From: Salinimonas profundi
GTDB lineage: Bacteria > Pseudomonadota > Gammaproteobacteria > Enterobacterales > Alteromonadaceae
Direction of reading: 5' to 3'
DNA: 64,000 bases
Assembly: GCF_014750655.1 (NCBI RefSeq)
Contig: NZ_JABBXD010000014.1
Location: forward strand, 1-64,000
Under the pieces are notes generated by a model that saw only the letters and a program-made list of their open reading frames with translations, was not told where the DNA came from and did not search any database. Positions within the stretch are counted from its first letter, which is position 1. Each line of letters begins with the position of its first letter. Both the position numbers and the translations under genes were made by a program. This document shows positions 7,360-17,572 of the stretch, one piece after another.

Positions 7360-10017
7360 ATGAAAAAAATTCTGCTCGCAGCCGCAATCAGCTCAACGTT
7401 CACAGCCATAACGTCATTTGCTTCCGATGAAGCATCCCCTGCCATATACCAGGATACGTCTGTCGAAATGCAAACCCGGGTAAAAGATTTAGTCTCCCGG
7501 ATGACGCTGGAAGAAAAAATTGGCCAGATGTACAACGATGCACCGGCAATTGAACGCCTGAACGTTCCGGCTTACGATTACTGGAACGAAGCGCTGCATG
7601 GTGTGGCTCGCGCCGGACAGGCCACTGTATTTCCTCAGGCTATCGGGCTAGCGGCCATGTGGGATGATGAGATGTTGCATACTGTTGCCACCGCAATTTC
7701 TGATGAAGCGCGCGCCAAGTATCATTTTTATCAGCGTGAAGACATTCGTTATCGCTACACCGGGCTGACCTTCTGGTCCCCCAATATCAATATTTTTCGT
7801 GACCCACGATGGGGGCGCGGTCAGGAAACCTACGGCGAAGACCCATTTCTTACCGGCGAGCTGGGAGTGGCGTTTATCAAAGGCTTACAGGGCGACAATC
7901 CTGACTATCTGAAAACAGCCGCCACAGCAAAACACTTTGCCGTTCATAATGGTCCTGAGATCAGCCGCCATTCGGACAATTACGTGGTATCAGACAAGGA
8001 CCTCTACGATACCTATCTGCCAGCGTTTAAGAAGGCGGTTGAAGAGGCGGATGTTGAAGCCGTAATGTGTGCCTATAACCGTGTAAATGGTATGCCCGCC
8101 TGTGGCAGTGACATGCTGCTTAAAGAAGTGCTTCGCGATGAGTATGGTTTTGACGGTCACGTGATGTCCGATTGTGGCGCGATTCGTGATTTTTACGATC
8201 CGAAGGCGCACAACGTGGTAGAAGCCCCTGCGGCTGCGGCAGCCTGGGCAGTGAAAAGTGGTACCGATTTAAACTGCGGCACGGGCGCACTGAGTACCTT
8301 CGCCAATCTTGGGTTTGCCGTCCAAAAGGGGCTCATCGACGAAGCGCTGATTGATCAGGCCGTCGAGCGGTTATTTATGACGCGTTTTAAACTTGGCATG
8401 TTCGACAGCGATGACAAGACAAACTATGCCGCTATTCCTATGGATGTGGTTGGCTCTGACTCCCATATGAAACTTACCGAAGCCGCCTCGGCCTCATCGC
8501 TGGTGCTGCTAAAAAATAACGGAATTTTGCCACTGACTTCGGATAAAAAGGTTGCTGTTATCGGGCCTAATGCCAACAACGAAGATGTATTACTGGGCAA
8601 TTACAATGGCATTCCCATTAATCCGGTGACACCGCTACAGGGTTTAGAGACATACCTGGGCAAAGACAACATCACCTATTCACCGGGCAGCGCCATTATT
8701 GATGATATCTACGGCCATGCTGAGATTCTGGACAGCCGGGTACTGTTTCATAAAAAAGACGACGGATCGCTGGCACCCGGCCTGACGGGAAAATACTACT
8801 CGCTCGCGCAAGGTCAGATTTCTGATTATACCCAGCTGACATTCCCGGTTACTGCCAGCGACCAGCCGCAACTCACACGTATTGATAAAGCGATGGACTT
8901 TTATTTCGAGCGCTCGCCTATCGATGACAGCGTACTGGGAAATTTTGGTGTTATCTGGGAAGGGGTAATACAGCCTGAACATGATGGTAAATATCAGTTT
9001 GATAGCGATGCACAGATTAAGATAGACGGCAAAACAGTCACCGATACTGTTGCGCTCAAGGCCGGAAAAACCTATCCGATTACCATCAGTATGCAATTTG
9101 CCGACAATAAGGTAAGTAATACCTCTGCCATCACCCGAAAACAGTTTACCGTTCGCTGGGTTAATACCAGTGAAGATTTACAGCAGCAGGCCGTGGGCGT
9201 TGCTAGTAACGCCGATGTAATTGTTGCCGTGGTCGGTATCACGCCGCGTATAGAAGGCGAAGAAATGCCGGTTAAACTGGACGGGTTTAATTATGGTGAC
9301 AGAACCGACATTGATTTACCTGACGAGCAGCAGGCGCTACTTATGGCCCTGAAAAAAACCGGCAAACCGGTAGTGTTAGTAAACTTCTCCGGTAGTGCCA
9401 TGGCACTGAACTGGACCGATGAAAACGTGGATGCAATTGTTCAGGCCTTCTACCCGGGCGAGGCCACAGGCACCGCACTGGCAAAAATACTTTATGGTGA
9501 GAGTAATCCATCGGGTCGCTTACCGGTCACCTTTTACCGTGACCTTAATGGGTTTGCTGACTTTGATGATTATGCCATGGACAACAGAACCTATCGCTAC
9601 TTTCGCGGAAACGTGCTCTATCCTTTCGGACATGGACTGGATTATAGCGACGTGACCTACTCTGACTTGCAGGCCCCCTCAACACTTCAGTCGGGCGAGC
9701 CTTTATCGGTGACTGTTACGCTGGAAAACGCCAGTGATTTTACGGCAGATCAAGTCACTCAGGCCTATGTGAAAATGCCGGATGCCCCCACCCGCGTTCC
9801 TCGCGTGGCCTTAAAAGCATTCAGCAAAGATCAGGTGAAAGCGGGGACTACCGAAACGATTACATTAACCATCGTTGCCGATGAGCTTACTTATGTTGAT
9901 GATAACGGCGAGTCGGTGGCATACACTGGGTCGCTGCATCTTTTCGTCGGCAATGGTCAGCCGGCACATGCAAAAGAGAAGAAAATACAACATGCTGTAA
10001 TCGATATCGCGCAATAA
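7360..10017 (+). CDS. Secreted GH3 glycosidase with PA14 insert, probable beta-xylosidase/beta-glucosidase
   Basis: An 885-residue exported enzyme: signal peptide about residues 1-22 (cleavage near FAS-DEA). The GH3 N-terminal barrel shows MTLEEKIGQMYN, DPRWGRGQETYGEDP and KHFAVHNGPE (about 191-200), and the catalytic nucleophile is Asp271 in VMSDCGA. The GH3 C-terminal alpha/beta domain (SSLVLLKNNGILPL onward) is interrupted at about residues 460-620 by a PA14-like domain (GLTGKYYS... FGVIWEGVIQPEHDGKYQF) and resumes at VIVAVVGITPRIEGEE. A fibronectin-III-like end domain follows VLYPFGHGLDYSDV. The WNEALHGVARAG segment is typical of GH3 enzymes annotated as beta-xylosidases, which fits the distant xylan locus, but glucosidase activity cannot be excluded. 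It is monocistronic, ending in a strong terminator. Confidence 0.88.
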   Translation: MKKILLAAAISSTFTAITSFASDEASPAIYQDTSVEMQTRVKDLVSRMTLEEKIGQMYNDAPAIERLNVPAYDYWNEALHGVARAGQATVFPQAIGLAAMWDDEMLHTVATAISDEARAKYHFYQREDIRYRYTGLTFWSPNINIFRDPRWGRGQETYGEDPFLTGELGVAFIKGLQGDNPDYLKTAATAKHFAVHNGPEISRHSDNYVVSDKDLYDTYLPAFKKAVEEADVEAVMCAYNRVNGMPACGSDMLLKEVLRDEYGFDGHVMSDCGAIRDFYDPKAHNVVEAPAAAAAWAVKSGTDLNCGTGALSTFANLGFAVQKGLIDEALIDQAVERLFMTRFKLGMFDSDDKTNYAAIPMDVVGSDSHMKLTEAASASSLVLLKNNGILPLTSDKKVAVIGPNANNEDVLLGNYNGIPINPVTPLQGLETYLGKDNITYSPGSAIIDDIYGHAEILDSRVLFHKKDDGSLAPGLTGKYYSLAQGQISDYTQLTFPVTASDQPQLTRIDKAMDFYFERSPIDDSVLGNFGVIWEGVIQPEHDGKYQFDSDAQIKIDGKTVTDTVALKAGKTYPITISMQFADNKVSNTSAITRKQFTVRWVNTSEDLQQQAVGVASNADVIVAVVGITPRIEGEEMPVKLDGFNYGDRTDIDLPDEQQALLMALKKTGKPVVLVNFSGSAMALNWTDENVDAIVQAFYPGEATGTALAKILYGESNPSGRLPVTFYRDLNGFADFDDYAMDNRTYRYFRGNVLYPFGHGLDYSDVTYSDLQAPSTLQSGEPLSVTVTLENASDFTADQVTQAYVKMPDAPTRVPRVALKAFSKDQVKAGTTETITLTIVADELTYVDDNGESVAYTGSLHLFVGNGQPAHAKEKKIQHAVIDIAQ

Positions 10018-10030
10018 TCGCAGCATTAAT

Positions 10031-10061
10031 AAAAAAGGCCAGCATGATGCTGGCCTTTTTT
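10031..10061. terminator. Bidirectional rho-independent terminator
   Basis: A perfect stem GGCCAGCAT/ATGCTGGCC flanked by six A's on one side and six T's on the other lies between the convergent GH3 and ridA genes. Both strands give a hairpin followed by a U run, so it can end both transcripts. Confidence 0.9.
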
Positions 10062-10081
10062 GATTTGTGGAAAACAACCTG

Positions 10082-10468
10082 TTACTCAGGCAGCTCCATT
10101 ATTCCATCAATTTCAATTTGTGCGCCCTTAGGCAGCGCTGCAACGCCTATTGCCGCACGGGCAGGATAGGGCTGACTGAAATATCCGCTCATGATTTCGT
10201 TCACTTTTGTAAAATGTGACAAGTCCAGCATGTAGATATTTAGTTTCACCACATCATTCATCGAGCCACCTGCGGCCTCACAAACCGCTTTTACATTCTC
10301 AAATACCTGGCGTGCCTGCATTTCAAAGTCTTCTGATACCATTTCCATCGTATCGGGCACCAGTGGAATCTGGCCTGATAGATACACCGTGGTACCGGCT
10401 TTGACCGCCTGGCTGTAAGTGCCAATAGCCTGTGGTGCATTGTCGGTCTGAATAATTGATTTAGACAT
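10082..10468 (-). CDS. ridA: RidA-family enamine/imine deaminase
   Basis: RidA hydrolyses reactive 2-aminoacrylate and related imines that leak from PLP enzymes such as threonine dehydratase. The 128-residue product has the full family pattern: [23 protein letters not shown], then [41 protein letters not shown], with the substrate-binding Arg in PARAAIGV and the terminal Glu-containing strand. It lies 20 bases downstream of spoT on the same strand, an arrangement common in gammaproteobacteria, and its transcript ends at the bidirectional terminator shared with the GH3 gene. Confidence 0.94.
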   Translation of the reverse strand: MSKSIIQTDNAPQAIGTYSQAVKAGTTVYLSGQIPLVPDTMEMVSEDFEMQARQVFENVKAVCEAAGGSMNDVVKLNIYMLDLSHFTKVNEIMSGYFSQPYPARAAIGVAALPKGAQIEIDGIMELPE

Positions 10469-10488
10469 AATCGGATCCTAATTTTGAT

Positions 10489-12597
10489 TTAATGCTTTAA
10501 CTGACTGTGGCGTGATACACGCTGAACTTCTGGCATGGTGCGGATTTTCTTCATGATACGCGCCAGATGCACACGATTGTGGGTGGTCAGTTCAATATCA
10601 ATAAAATAGATATTACTTTCTTTTTCTTCTGTTTGTAGCCCGATAATATTGGAATCGGTACCAGAGATGGTGTTGGTCAGTGTTGCCAGCGTTCCCTGAT
10701 GGTTATAAAGCTCTATGCGCAGTGACGCTTTAAACTCGCCCTGAGGTTTCTCATCCCATTGCATTGGCAGCACGCGCTGAGGCTCTTCTCGCGACAGCTT
10801 GCGAATATTGTTGCAGCCTGTCTGGTGAATAGTCATCCCCCGCCCGGGGCTTAACACCGCGACAATCTCATCGTCAGGTATCGGATGACAGCATCGCGCA
10901 TAATGCACCAGTAGTCCTTCTGTTCCGCGGATAGCCACATTGCCTTTCTTATCCGGCAGCTCTTCGCTTTGTCCTAACAAACGTCTTGCAACAATGGCAC
11001 TCAGTTCGTTACCAAGGCCAATATCGACCAGCAAGTCATCAAAGTTCTGATGTTTGGTTTCCGCCACTACGCGGTCAATATCTTCACCGGGAATGTCATC
11101 CAGTTTGGCGTTGCCCAGGGCGTGGCGTAATAAGCGATTTCCCATATTCACCGCTTCCTGGGAATGCTGTTTACGCAGGTACTGACGGATACGGGTACGA
11201 GCGCGGGCGCTGACCACAAAGTTGAGCCAGTTTGCGTTTGGCTTAGCTTTAGGTGAGGTAATAACTTCTACCGTCTGGCCATTTTCCAGCGGTTTACTTA
11301 AGCTGTAGTTGCGCCGTTCGACCCGCACTCCCACACAGGTATTCCCAATGTCAGAATGCACCGCATAGGCAAAGTCGACGGCAGTCGCGCCTGTCGGCAG
11401 CTCAATGATACGACCATCCGGCGTAAAGACGTAAATTTCATCAGGAAACAGGTCCGTTTTCACCGACTCGATAAATTCGAACGATGAACTGGCACTTTGC
11501 TGTAATTCCAGTAAAGTTTGCATCCATTTGCGTGCGCGCAACTGGGCGGTAGTATCGCTATCGCCGGGTTCTTTGTACATCCAATGGGCCGCTACGCCTT
11601 TATCTGCCATTTGATCCATGGCATGCGTGCGGATTTGTACTTCCACCGGGATACCATGAGGACCAATTAACGAGGTGTGCAGGCTTTGATAACCATTGGT
11701 GCGTGGAATGGCAATGTAGTCTTTAAAGCGGGTTTCAATAGGCTTATACAAACTATGGATAGCGCCCAGCGTGCGGTAACAATTATCAACGGAATCGACC
11801 AGAACTCTGAACGCATAGATGTCCATTACTTCGTTGAACATCAATTCTTTGTTGCGCATCTTACGGTAGATAGAGTAGAGATGTTTTTCACGACCAATCA
11901 CGATGGCCTTCATCTTATACTCATCAATGCGGGTATCCAGCTCCTGACGAATATTTTCGATGATTTCCTTGCGGTTACCTCGCGCCTGTTTAACAGCAGA
12001 TTTCAACGCTCGGTGACGCATCGGGTACATCGCCAGAAAACCTAAATCTTCCAGCTCATTTTTGACATCATGAATACCCAGACGGTGTGCTATTGGCGCA
12101 TAGATTTCGAGTGTTTCAAGCGCAATACGACGACGCTTATCCGGCCGCAGGGCACCCAGCGTACGCATATTATGCGTGCGATCCGCCAACTTGATGAGGA
12201 TAACCCTGATGTCCTGCACCATTGCCATCATCATTTTACGGAAGTTTTCTGCCTGTGCTTCCTGCTTGCTGTTAAAGGCAATTTTATCGAGCTTACTGAC
12301 CCCTTCGACCAGTTCGGCGATCGTGTCACCAAATGCGTCGGCCAAATCGTCCTTACTGTAATGCGTATCCTCGATAACATCGTGGAGCAACGCCGCCATC
12401 AGCGTTTCGTGGTCCAGATGCATATCCGCAAGAATGCCAGCTACCGCTACCGGGTGTGTGATATAAGGGTCACCACTGGAGCGCATCTGACCATCATGCG
12501 CTTCATGCGCCAGCACAAATGCATCCTGTACCAGCTGAACACGCTCAGCCGGCAGATAATCGGAAATTTTTTGTTTTAAGCCCTCGAACAAATACAC
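10489..12597 (-). CDS. spoT: Bifunctional (p)ppGpp synthetase/hydrolase SpoT
   Basis: SpoT makes and degrades the alarmone (p)ppGpp and links nutrient state to growth. The 702-residue protein starts MYLFEGLKQKI as in E. coli. An intact HD hydrolase domain (HPVAVAGILADMHLD, ALLHDVIEDTHYS) indicates active hydrolysis, since RelA lacks these residues. The synthetase domain follows (YRTLGAIHSLYKPIETRFKDYI, then GYQSLHTS), then TGS (VFTPDGRIIELPTGATAVDFAYA) and a C-terminal ACT domain (about residues 625-702). It is downstream of gmk-rpoZ, but a hairpin at 12668-12703 lies between rpoZ and spoT, so expression may depend on read-through or its own promoter in the 133-base gap. Confidence 0.96.
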   Translation of the reverse strand: MYLFEGLKQKISDYLPAERVQLVQDAFVLAHEAHDGQMRSSGDPYITHPVAVAGILADMHLDHETLMAALLHDVIEDTHYSKDDLADAFGDTIAELVEGVSKLDKIAFNSKQEAQAENFRKMMMAMVQDIRVILIKLADRTHNMRTLGALRPDKRRRIALETLEIYAPIAHRLGIHDVKNELEDLGFLAMYPMRHRALKSAVKQARGNRKEIIENIRQELDTRIDEYKMKAIVIGREKHLYSIYRKMRNKELMFNEVMDIYAFRVLVDSVDNCYRTLGAIHSLYKPIETRFKDYIAIPRTNGYQSLHTSLIGPHGIPVEVQIRTHAMDQMADKGVAAHWMYKEPGDSDTTAQLRARKWMQTLLELQQSASSSFEFIESVKTDLFPDEIYVFTPDGRIIELPTGATAVDFAYAVHSDIGNTCVGVRVERRNYSLSKPLENGQTVEVITSPKAKPNANWLNFVVSARARTRIRQYLRKQHSQEAVNMGNRLLRHALGNAKLDDIPGEDIDRVVAETKHQNFDDLLVDIGLGNELSAIVARRLLGQSEELPDKKGNVAIRGTEGLLVHYARCCHPIPDDEIVAVLSPGRGMTIHQTGCNNIRKLSREEPQRVLPMQWDEKPQGEFKASLRIELYNHQGTLATLTNTISGTDSNIIGLQTEEKESNIYFIDIELTTHNRVHLARIMKKIRTMPEVQRVSRHSQLKH

Positions 12598-12667
12598 AGT
12601 ATTTAACAGTTTTCCAATCTAGAGAATGAACAGACAGAATACGGGGAATTACTGTCGATGCCAATGC

Positions 12668-12703
12668 AAAAACGCCAGGGATCGCGACGATCACTGGCGT
12701 TTT
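12668..12703 (-). terminator. Terminator-like hairpin between rpoZ and spoT
   Basis: AAACGCCAG and CTGGCGTTT form a stem around an inner GATCG...CGATC pairing, so nearly the whole element folds. On the minus strand it is followed by GCATTGGC after UUUU, giving a short U run. It lies 28 bases past the rpoZ stop and would attenuate the gmk-rpoZ transcript before spoT. Confidence 0.65.
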
Positions 12704-12730
12704 GGACTAAAGGATTAGGCGCTGTGCAGA

Positions 12731-13003
12731 TTATTGATCTGACAGAATGTTCGCAACTGAAGAAAAGTCAGCTTGTTCCTGCTGCTCCTGATCGCGCATC
12801 GCATCTTGCTCCAGCGTCTCAACAGTGACCAGACCTTCCTCAATTTCACGAAGAGCGGTTACAGTAGGCTTATCATTTGCCACATCTACCATGGCTTCTT
12901 TGCCTTCTGTTGCCAGCTGGCGAGCACGACGGGCTGCAACCAGCACCAAATCGAAGCGGTTACCTACTTTATTTATCGCATCTTCTACGGTTACGCGAGC
13001 CAT
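12731..13003 (-). CDS. rpoZ: RNA polymerase omega subunit
   Basis: Omega assists folding and assembly of the beta-prime subunit and forms part of a ppGpp site on RNA polymerase. The 90-residue product begins [20 protein letters not shown], includes the near-invariant VAARRARQL and the [16 protein letters not shown] segment, and ends in a glutamine-rich tail, matching the E. coli protein in length. The ribosome site GGAG is close to the ATG. It lies 105 bases downstream of gmk on the same strand. Confidence 0.97.
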   Translation of the reverse strand: MARVTVEDAINKVGNRFDLVLVAARRARQLATEGKEAMVDVANDKPTVTALREIEEGLVTVETLEQDAMRDQEQQEQADFSSVANILSDQ

Positions 13004-13108
13004 GAAATTCTCCGAAAAATGAATTGAGCAGTATTTAAAACGGCCGCGCAGTATAGCTTACAACCGTCCTCAGTCCTAGTGTTTTGTTCGATTTTACATC
13101 ATTAAACG

Positions 13109-13780
<672 letters not shown>

Positions 13781-13905
13781 CTAATAAGGTGGTCATTTTA
13801 ACGTGCAATGGTAGCATAATCATCAAATGCCGCTACGGCTAACATTGATATGCCTGCCACTAAGTAGTGCGGGCACTGACAGTAATAAGGTGTTAAACAA
13901 GTATT

Positions 13906-14577
13906 ATGTCTGATTCTTTAATTCCACATGTTGAAGTGAATACCGGCGATAATCCACAGGCGTGCGTTATCTGGATGCACGGTCTGGGCGATTCAGGTCA
14001 TGGTTTTGCGCCTATTGTGCCGGAGCTGAAACTGCCTGAGTCAATGCCGGTAAAATTTCTTTTCCCCCATGCCCCGGTACGCCCGGTCAGCATCAATAAC
14101 AATATGGAGATGCCGGCCTGGTACGATATAAAATCTTTGGATTTTAATAGCCGGGCCGATCTGACTGGCGTTGAAGAAAGTGCCGGGCAGATAAAACAGC
14201 TTTTTGATGCTCAGGTAGAAGCCGGGTTTGCTCCGGAAAAGATTGTTCTGGCAGGATTCTCCCAGGGCGGAGTTATTGCGTATCATCTGGGCCTGAGAAT
14301 ACCGCAGCGCATTGCCGGAATTCTGGCATTGTCCACCTATATGTGCGAACCGGGTCTTATTGCTGAACAGGCCAGCGAGGCAAACCGCAATGTGCCTATA
14401 ATGGTTGCACACGGCGAGCAGGACCCGGTGGTGCCTAAAATTTTGGGCGAAATGGCGGTTAAGGCATTACAGGAAAACGGCTACGAGCCACAGTGGCACA
14501 CTTATCAGATGCAGCACAATGTATGTATGGAAGAAGTGCAGCAGATAAGCAAATGGCTGCAGGCCCGTCTGGCCTGA
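13906..14577 (+). CDS. Alpha/beta-hydrolase, carboxylesterase/lysophospholipase family
   Basis: A 223-residue cytosolic esterase of the phospholipase/carboxylesterase (acyl-protein thioesterase-like) family. The catalytic triad can be read as Ser119 in AGFSQGG, Asp173 in HGEQDPVVP and His204 in MQHNV. The N-terminal VIWMHGLGDSGHGF supplies the oxyanion hole. Bacterial members hydrolyse short acyl esters, with physiological substrates mostly unknown. AAGGTG precedes the ATG by about 12 bases. It lies 57 bases before hemC on the same strand and may be transcribed with the heme genes, although hemC could have its own promoter. Family is secure, substrate open. Confidence 0.9.
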   Translation: MSDSLIPHVEVNTGDNPQACVIWMHGLGDSGHGFAPIVPELKLPESMPVKFLFPHAPVRPVSINNNMEMPAWYDIKSLDFNSRADLTGVEESAGQIKQLFDAQVEAGFAPEKIVLAGFSQGGVIAYHLGLRIPQRIAGILALSTYMCEPGLIAEQASEANRNVPIMVAHGEQDPVVPKILGEMAVKALQENGYEPQWHTYQMQHNVCMEEVQQISKWLQARLA

Positions 14578-14634
14578 TTTGTCATAGGCCCTTCGACCCC
14601 GGGCTGGCTTCAAACAAAAACAGGAATAACTATC

Positions 14635-15567
14635 ATGTCGGCTGAAAACCGAACAATCAGAATTGCGACCCGTAAAAGCGCGCTGGCGTTATGGCAGGCA
14701 GAGTATGTTAAATCGCAATTATTAGCGCATCATCCACAGTTGACGGTTGAACTGGTACCGATGAGTACGCAGGGTGATAAAATTCTGGATACACCGCTGG
14801 CTAAAATTGGTGGCAAAGGGCTGTTTATCAAAGAGTTAGAAATTGCCATGCTGGAAGGCCGGGCCGATATCGCTGTTCATTCAATGAAAGATGTACCGGT
14901 TGATTTTCCCGATGCGTTCGGTCTGCATGCTATATGTGTCAGGGAAAATCCGTTCGATGCTTTTGTTTCCAACGCTTATAGCGAGCTTGATGCCCTACCT
15001 CAGGGCGCTATTGTTGGCACCTCCAGTCTTCGCCGTCAGTGTCAGATTCGTAAGTACCGCCCCGACCTGCAGATTCGTGATTTGCGTGGTAACGTCAATA
15101 CCCGTCTGGCGAAGCTGGACAATGGCGATTACGATGCCATTATTCTGGCCGCTGCCGGCCTGATACGACTGGAAATGCAAGACAGAATAACCCAGCAACT
15201 TCCTGCTGAGGTATCGCTACCGGCGGTCGGTCAGGGTGCGGTAGGCATCGAATGCAGAAATGACGATGCGCAGTTAATCAAACTGCTTGAAGCGTTAAAC
15301 GATCCGCAAACGCATTTGCGTGTCACCGCGGAGCGCGCCATGAATACCCGGCTTGAGGGAGGGTGTCAGGTCCCGATTGGCAGTTACGCCACCCTGGATG
15401 ACAATACACTTACCATCACCGGTATGGTAGGCAAACCCGATGGTACGGAACTCCTGTTCGCTTCGGCCACCGGCGACTCTCACCGCGCGGACGAACTGGG
15501 TACAGAAGTCGCCGATGCACTGCTTGCGCAGGGCGCAGGAGACATTTTAAGAGCGCTTTACGAATAG
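14635..15567 (+). CDS. hemC: Hydroxymethylbilane synthase (porphobilinogen deaminase)
   Basis: HemC joins four porphobilinogen units into hydroxymethylbilane in tetrapyrrole synthesis. The 310-residue product has [17 protein letters not shown], the [13 protein letters not shown] loop, [11 protein letters not shown] with the catalytic Asp, [27 protein letters not shown], and the dipyrromethane-cofactor cysteine in [13 protein letters not shown]. Length equals E. coli HemC. It is the first gene of a tight hemC-hemD-hemX-hemY cluster (gaps of 2 and 2 bases and a 4-base overlap), so co-translation is likely. Confidence 0.97.
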   Translation: MSAENRTIRIATRKSALALWQAEYVKSQLLAHHPQLTVELVPMSTQGDKILDTPLAKIGGKGLFIKELEIAMLEGRADIAVHSMKDVPVDFPDAFGLHAICVRENPFDAFVSNAYSELDALPQGAIVGTSSLRRQCQIRKYRPDLQIRDLRGNVNTRLAKLDNGDYDAIILAAAGLIRLEMQDRITQQLPAEVSLPAVGQGAVGIECRNDDAQLIKLLEALNDPQTHLRVTAERAMNTRLEGGCQVPIGSYATLDDNTLTITGMVGKPDGTELLFASATGDSHRADELGTEVADALLAQGAGDILRALYE

Positions 15568-15569
15568 TC

Positions 15570-16280
15570 ATGTATTTACTGACCAGGCCGGTTCCCGGTA
15601 TTTTCAAAAGTCAGCACGCCTGGCAGAAGGCGGGATTGACGGTTACCTGCCTTGGCGTGGTCGATATCGTTAGCTGTGACGAGCCAATCAGCCAGCTTGA
15701 AACCTTTCTTAGGCACGTTAAACCAGCCTTGGTGATTGTAACCAGCCAATATGCAGCGCGCGCATTGGCAAACCTACATTTAAGCACTCCTGCTCCGCAC
15801 TATTTTGCGGTGGGTACCGCAACCGCTGAGGTACTTGCCCGGTCAGGTATTAACGCGCAGTGCCCGATGACACCAACTTCCGAAGGTTTACTTGCGCTTC
15901 CGGCGTTAAAAGATGCAAAAAATCAGCAGATCGCTATTATAAAGGGAGAAGCTGGTCGAACCACTTTAAGCGACACCCTGAGTAACGCTGGCGCAATTGT
16001 GCAGGAATTTGCGGTTTATCGTCGAATTATCATGAAAGCACCGGCACAAACAAACCAATGGCAATGGCCTGACGTAAAAGGCATTATTGCAACAAGTGAA
16101 GAAATGGCGAAGCAGCTGTTCAGACATTATGACAGCGCATTACTAGCACCACTGCCCTGGCTAACGGTGAGTCCCAGAGTCGCTGAAACAATTCGTGCGC
16201 TGGGTGTGAGCAACGTAAACGTTGCCCCCGGCGCCAGTGATGAGCAGTTATGCCAATGGATAAAGGAAAATTGGGAGTAA
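15570..16280 (+). CDS. hemD: Uroporphyrinogen-III synthase
   Basis: HemD closes and inverts ring D of hydroxymethylbilane to give uroporphyrinogen III. The 236-residue sequence is weakly conserved as usual for this family, but shows YLLTRPVPGIFKS at the start, VIVTSQYAARAL, YFAVGTATAEVLARSGI, the AIIKGEAGRTTLSDTL segment and a late VSPRVAETIRALGVSNV. It begins two bases after the hemC stop codon and ends two bases before hemX, which with its size makes the assignment firm. Confidence 0.93.
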   Translation: MYLLTRPVPGIFKSQHAWQKAGLTVTCLGVVDIVSCDEPISQLETFLRHVKPALVIVTSQYAARALANLHLSTPAPHYFAVGTATAEVLARSGINAQCPMTPTSEGLLALPALKDAKNQQIAIIKGEAGRTTLSDTLSNAGAIVQEFAVYRRIIMKAPAQTNQWQWPDVKGIIATSEEMAKQLFRHYDSALLAPLPWLTVSPRVAETIRALGVSNVNVAPGASDEQLCQWIKENWE

Positions 16281-16282
16281 GC

Positions 16283-17572
16283 ATGGCGGACAACGATAAA
16301 AAAGAAAATGGCGCAGATTCGACGTCTTCGACAACGTCTCACAGTGATAAGCCCGCAGAAAATAAAGCCTCCTCCAAGGCCTCCTCTCCAGCACAATCAC
16401 CTGACAGCAGTAAACCGGAAAAAGCCAAATCAGTTTCGGGCGCTGCTACATCTGCATCATCAAAAACAGCTGGCAAGAACCCCTCCCGGGCTAAATCAAA
16501 ATCTGTATCAAATACTTCTGAGAAAAAATCGCCTTCCACCGGCGGTCTTTGGTTTTTCGTTATTCTGACATTTTTGCTCACCGTTGCCCTGGCTGGCGCT
16601 GGGTACTGGTATTGGAAACAGCGTGCGGATAATAATCAGGCTGTGCTGCAGTCGCAATCCGAACAGGCCGAGCGCATTGATGCGATGAACCGTCAGAACA
16701 GAGACCTGCAGTCAGAGTTGGCGCAATTGGCCGAGTCAAAACAAGCGCTCAATCAGGCAATTAGCGAACTGCAGAACAAAACACTGGCCCTGCAGCGTCA
16801 AAGTGAGCAGGCATTGTCACAGCTTGAAAATATGGAAGGCAAGCGTCCGTCAGACTGGTTACTGGCAGAAGCCGATTACCTGGTAAGGATGGCAGGCCGG
16901 AAAGTCTGGTTAGAAAAGGATATCAAGACAGCAGTCATGTTGCTTTCAAATGCTGATGAACGCTTATCTGAGCTTTCGGATCCATCAGTGCTGCCCGTTC
17001 GCGAGAAGATTGCCAAAGATATTCAGATGCTGCGCCAGCTAAACCCTGTTTCACGTACATCTGTAGCGCTAGCCATCTCGGGCATGCTTTCGCAGGTTGA
17101 ATCGTTACCTCTGGACACGTTTGAGCAGCCAGACACCGAGTCGCAGCAGGGCGAGCTAAGTGAGTCAGTCGATGACTGGCAAACAAACCTGAAGCAAGTC
17201 TGGCGAAATATTGTTGATGACTTTATTTCTGTTACCAGAACAGAGACCCCCATTGAGCCGGTCATGAGCCAGCAAGAGCAGTGGCTTAGCCGTGAACAGC
17301 TGAAATTACAGATGATGCAGGCACAGTCAGCTGCAATAGGCGGCAATAAGTCGCTGTATGACCAGTCGCTGCAAAATGCGATGGACATCATCGTTAACAA
17401 ATACGATATGGATGCCAGTGCTATAGAGCAGTATATGAACGCTCTCCAAAATCTTATTGATACGGACATCAGTCAGGAGTTACCGGAGTCGCTGGAAAGT
17501 GCTGACCCATTACGCCGTCTGCTGGACAAGCGCGTGGATGATGCCTTTGGTCAGGGGGCCCGTGCTCTATGA
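16283..17572 (+). CDS. hemX: HemX family protein (uroporphyrinogen-III C-methyltransferase-like, membrane-anchored)
   Basis: HemX proteins lie with hemD and hemY in gammaproteobacteria; their methyltransferase label is historical and the real role is unclear. From the ATG at 16283, two bases past hemD, the product is 429 residues. It has a long Ser/Lys/Ala-rich low-complexity N-terminus (about 1-85), a single membrane segment (LWFFVILTFLLTVALAGAGY, about 88-110), a glutamine-rich coiled coil (about 115-185), then the conserved periplasmic domain beginning DWLLAEADYLVRMAGRKVWLE. A further upstream ATG would overlap hemD by 31 bases and gives no better ribosome site. Confidence 0.9.
   Translation: MADNDKKENGADSTSSTTSHSDKPAENKASSKASSPAQSPDSSKPEKAKSVSGAATSASSKTAGKNPSRAKSKSVSNTSEKKSPSTGGLWFFVILTFLLTVALAGAGYWYWKQRADNNQAVLQSQSEQAERIDAMNRQNRDLQSELAQLAESKQALNQAISELQNKTLALQRQSEQALSQLENMEGKRPSDWLLAEADYLVRMAGRKVWLEKDIKTAVMLLSNADERLSELSDPSVLPVREKIAKDIQMLRQLNPVSRTSVALAISGMLSQVESLPLDTFEQPDTESQQGELSESVDDWQTNLKQVWRNIVDDFISVTRTETPIEPVMSQQEQWLSREQLKLQMMQAQSAAIGGNKSLYDQSLQNAMDIIVNKYDMDASAIEQYMNALQNLIDTDISQELPESLESADPLRRLLDKRVDDAFGQGARAL

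Noticed and set aside
12070-12579. Long plus-strand open frame (169 codons) opposite spoT
   Set aside because: It is the antisense shadow of the SpoT HD-domain region; its His/Cys/Phe-rich composition is that of a reverse-complement frame.
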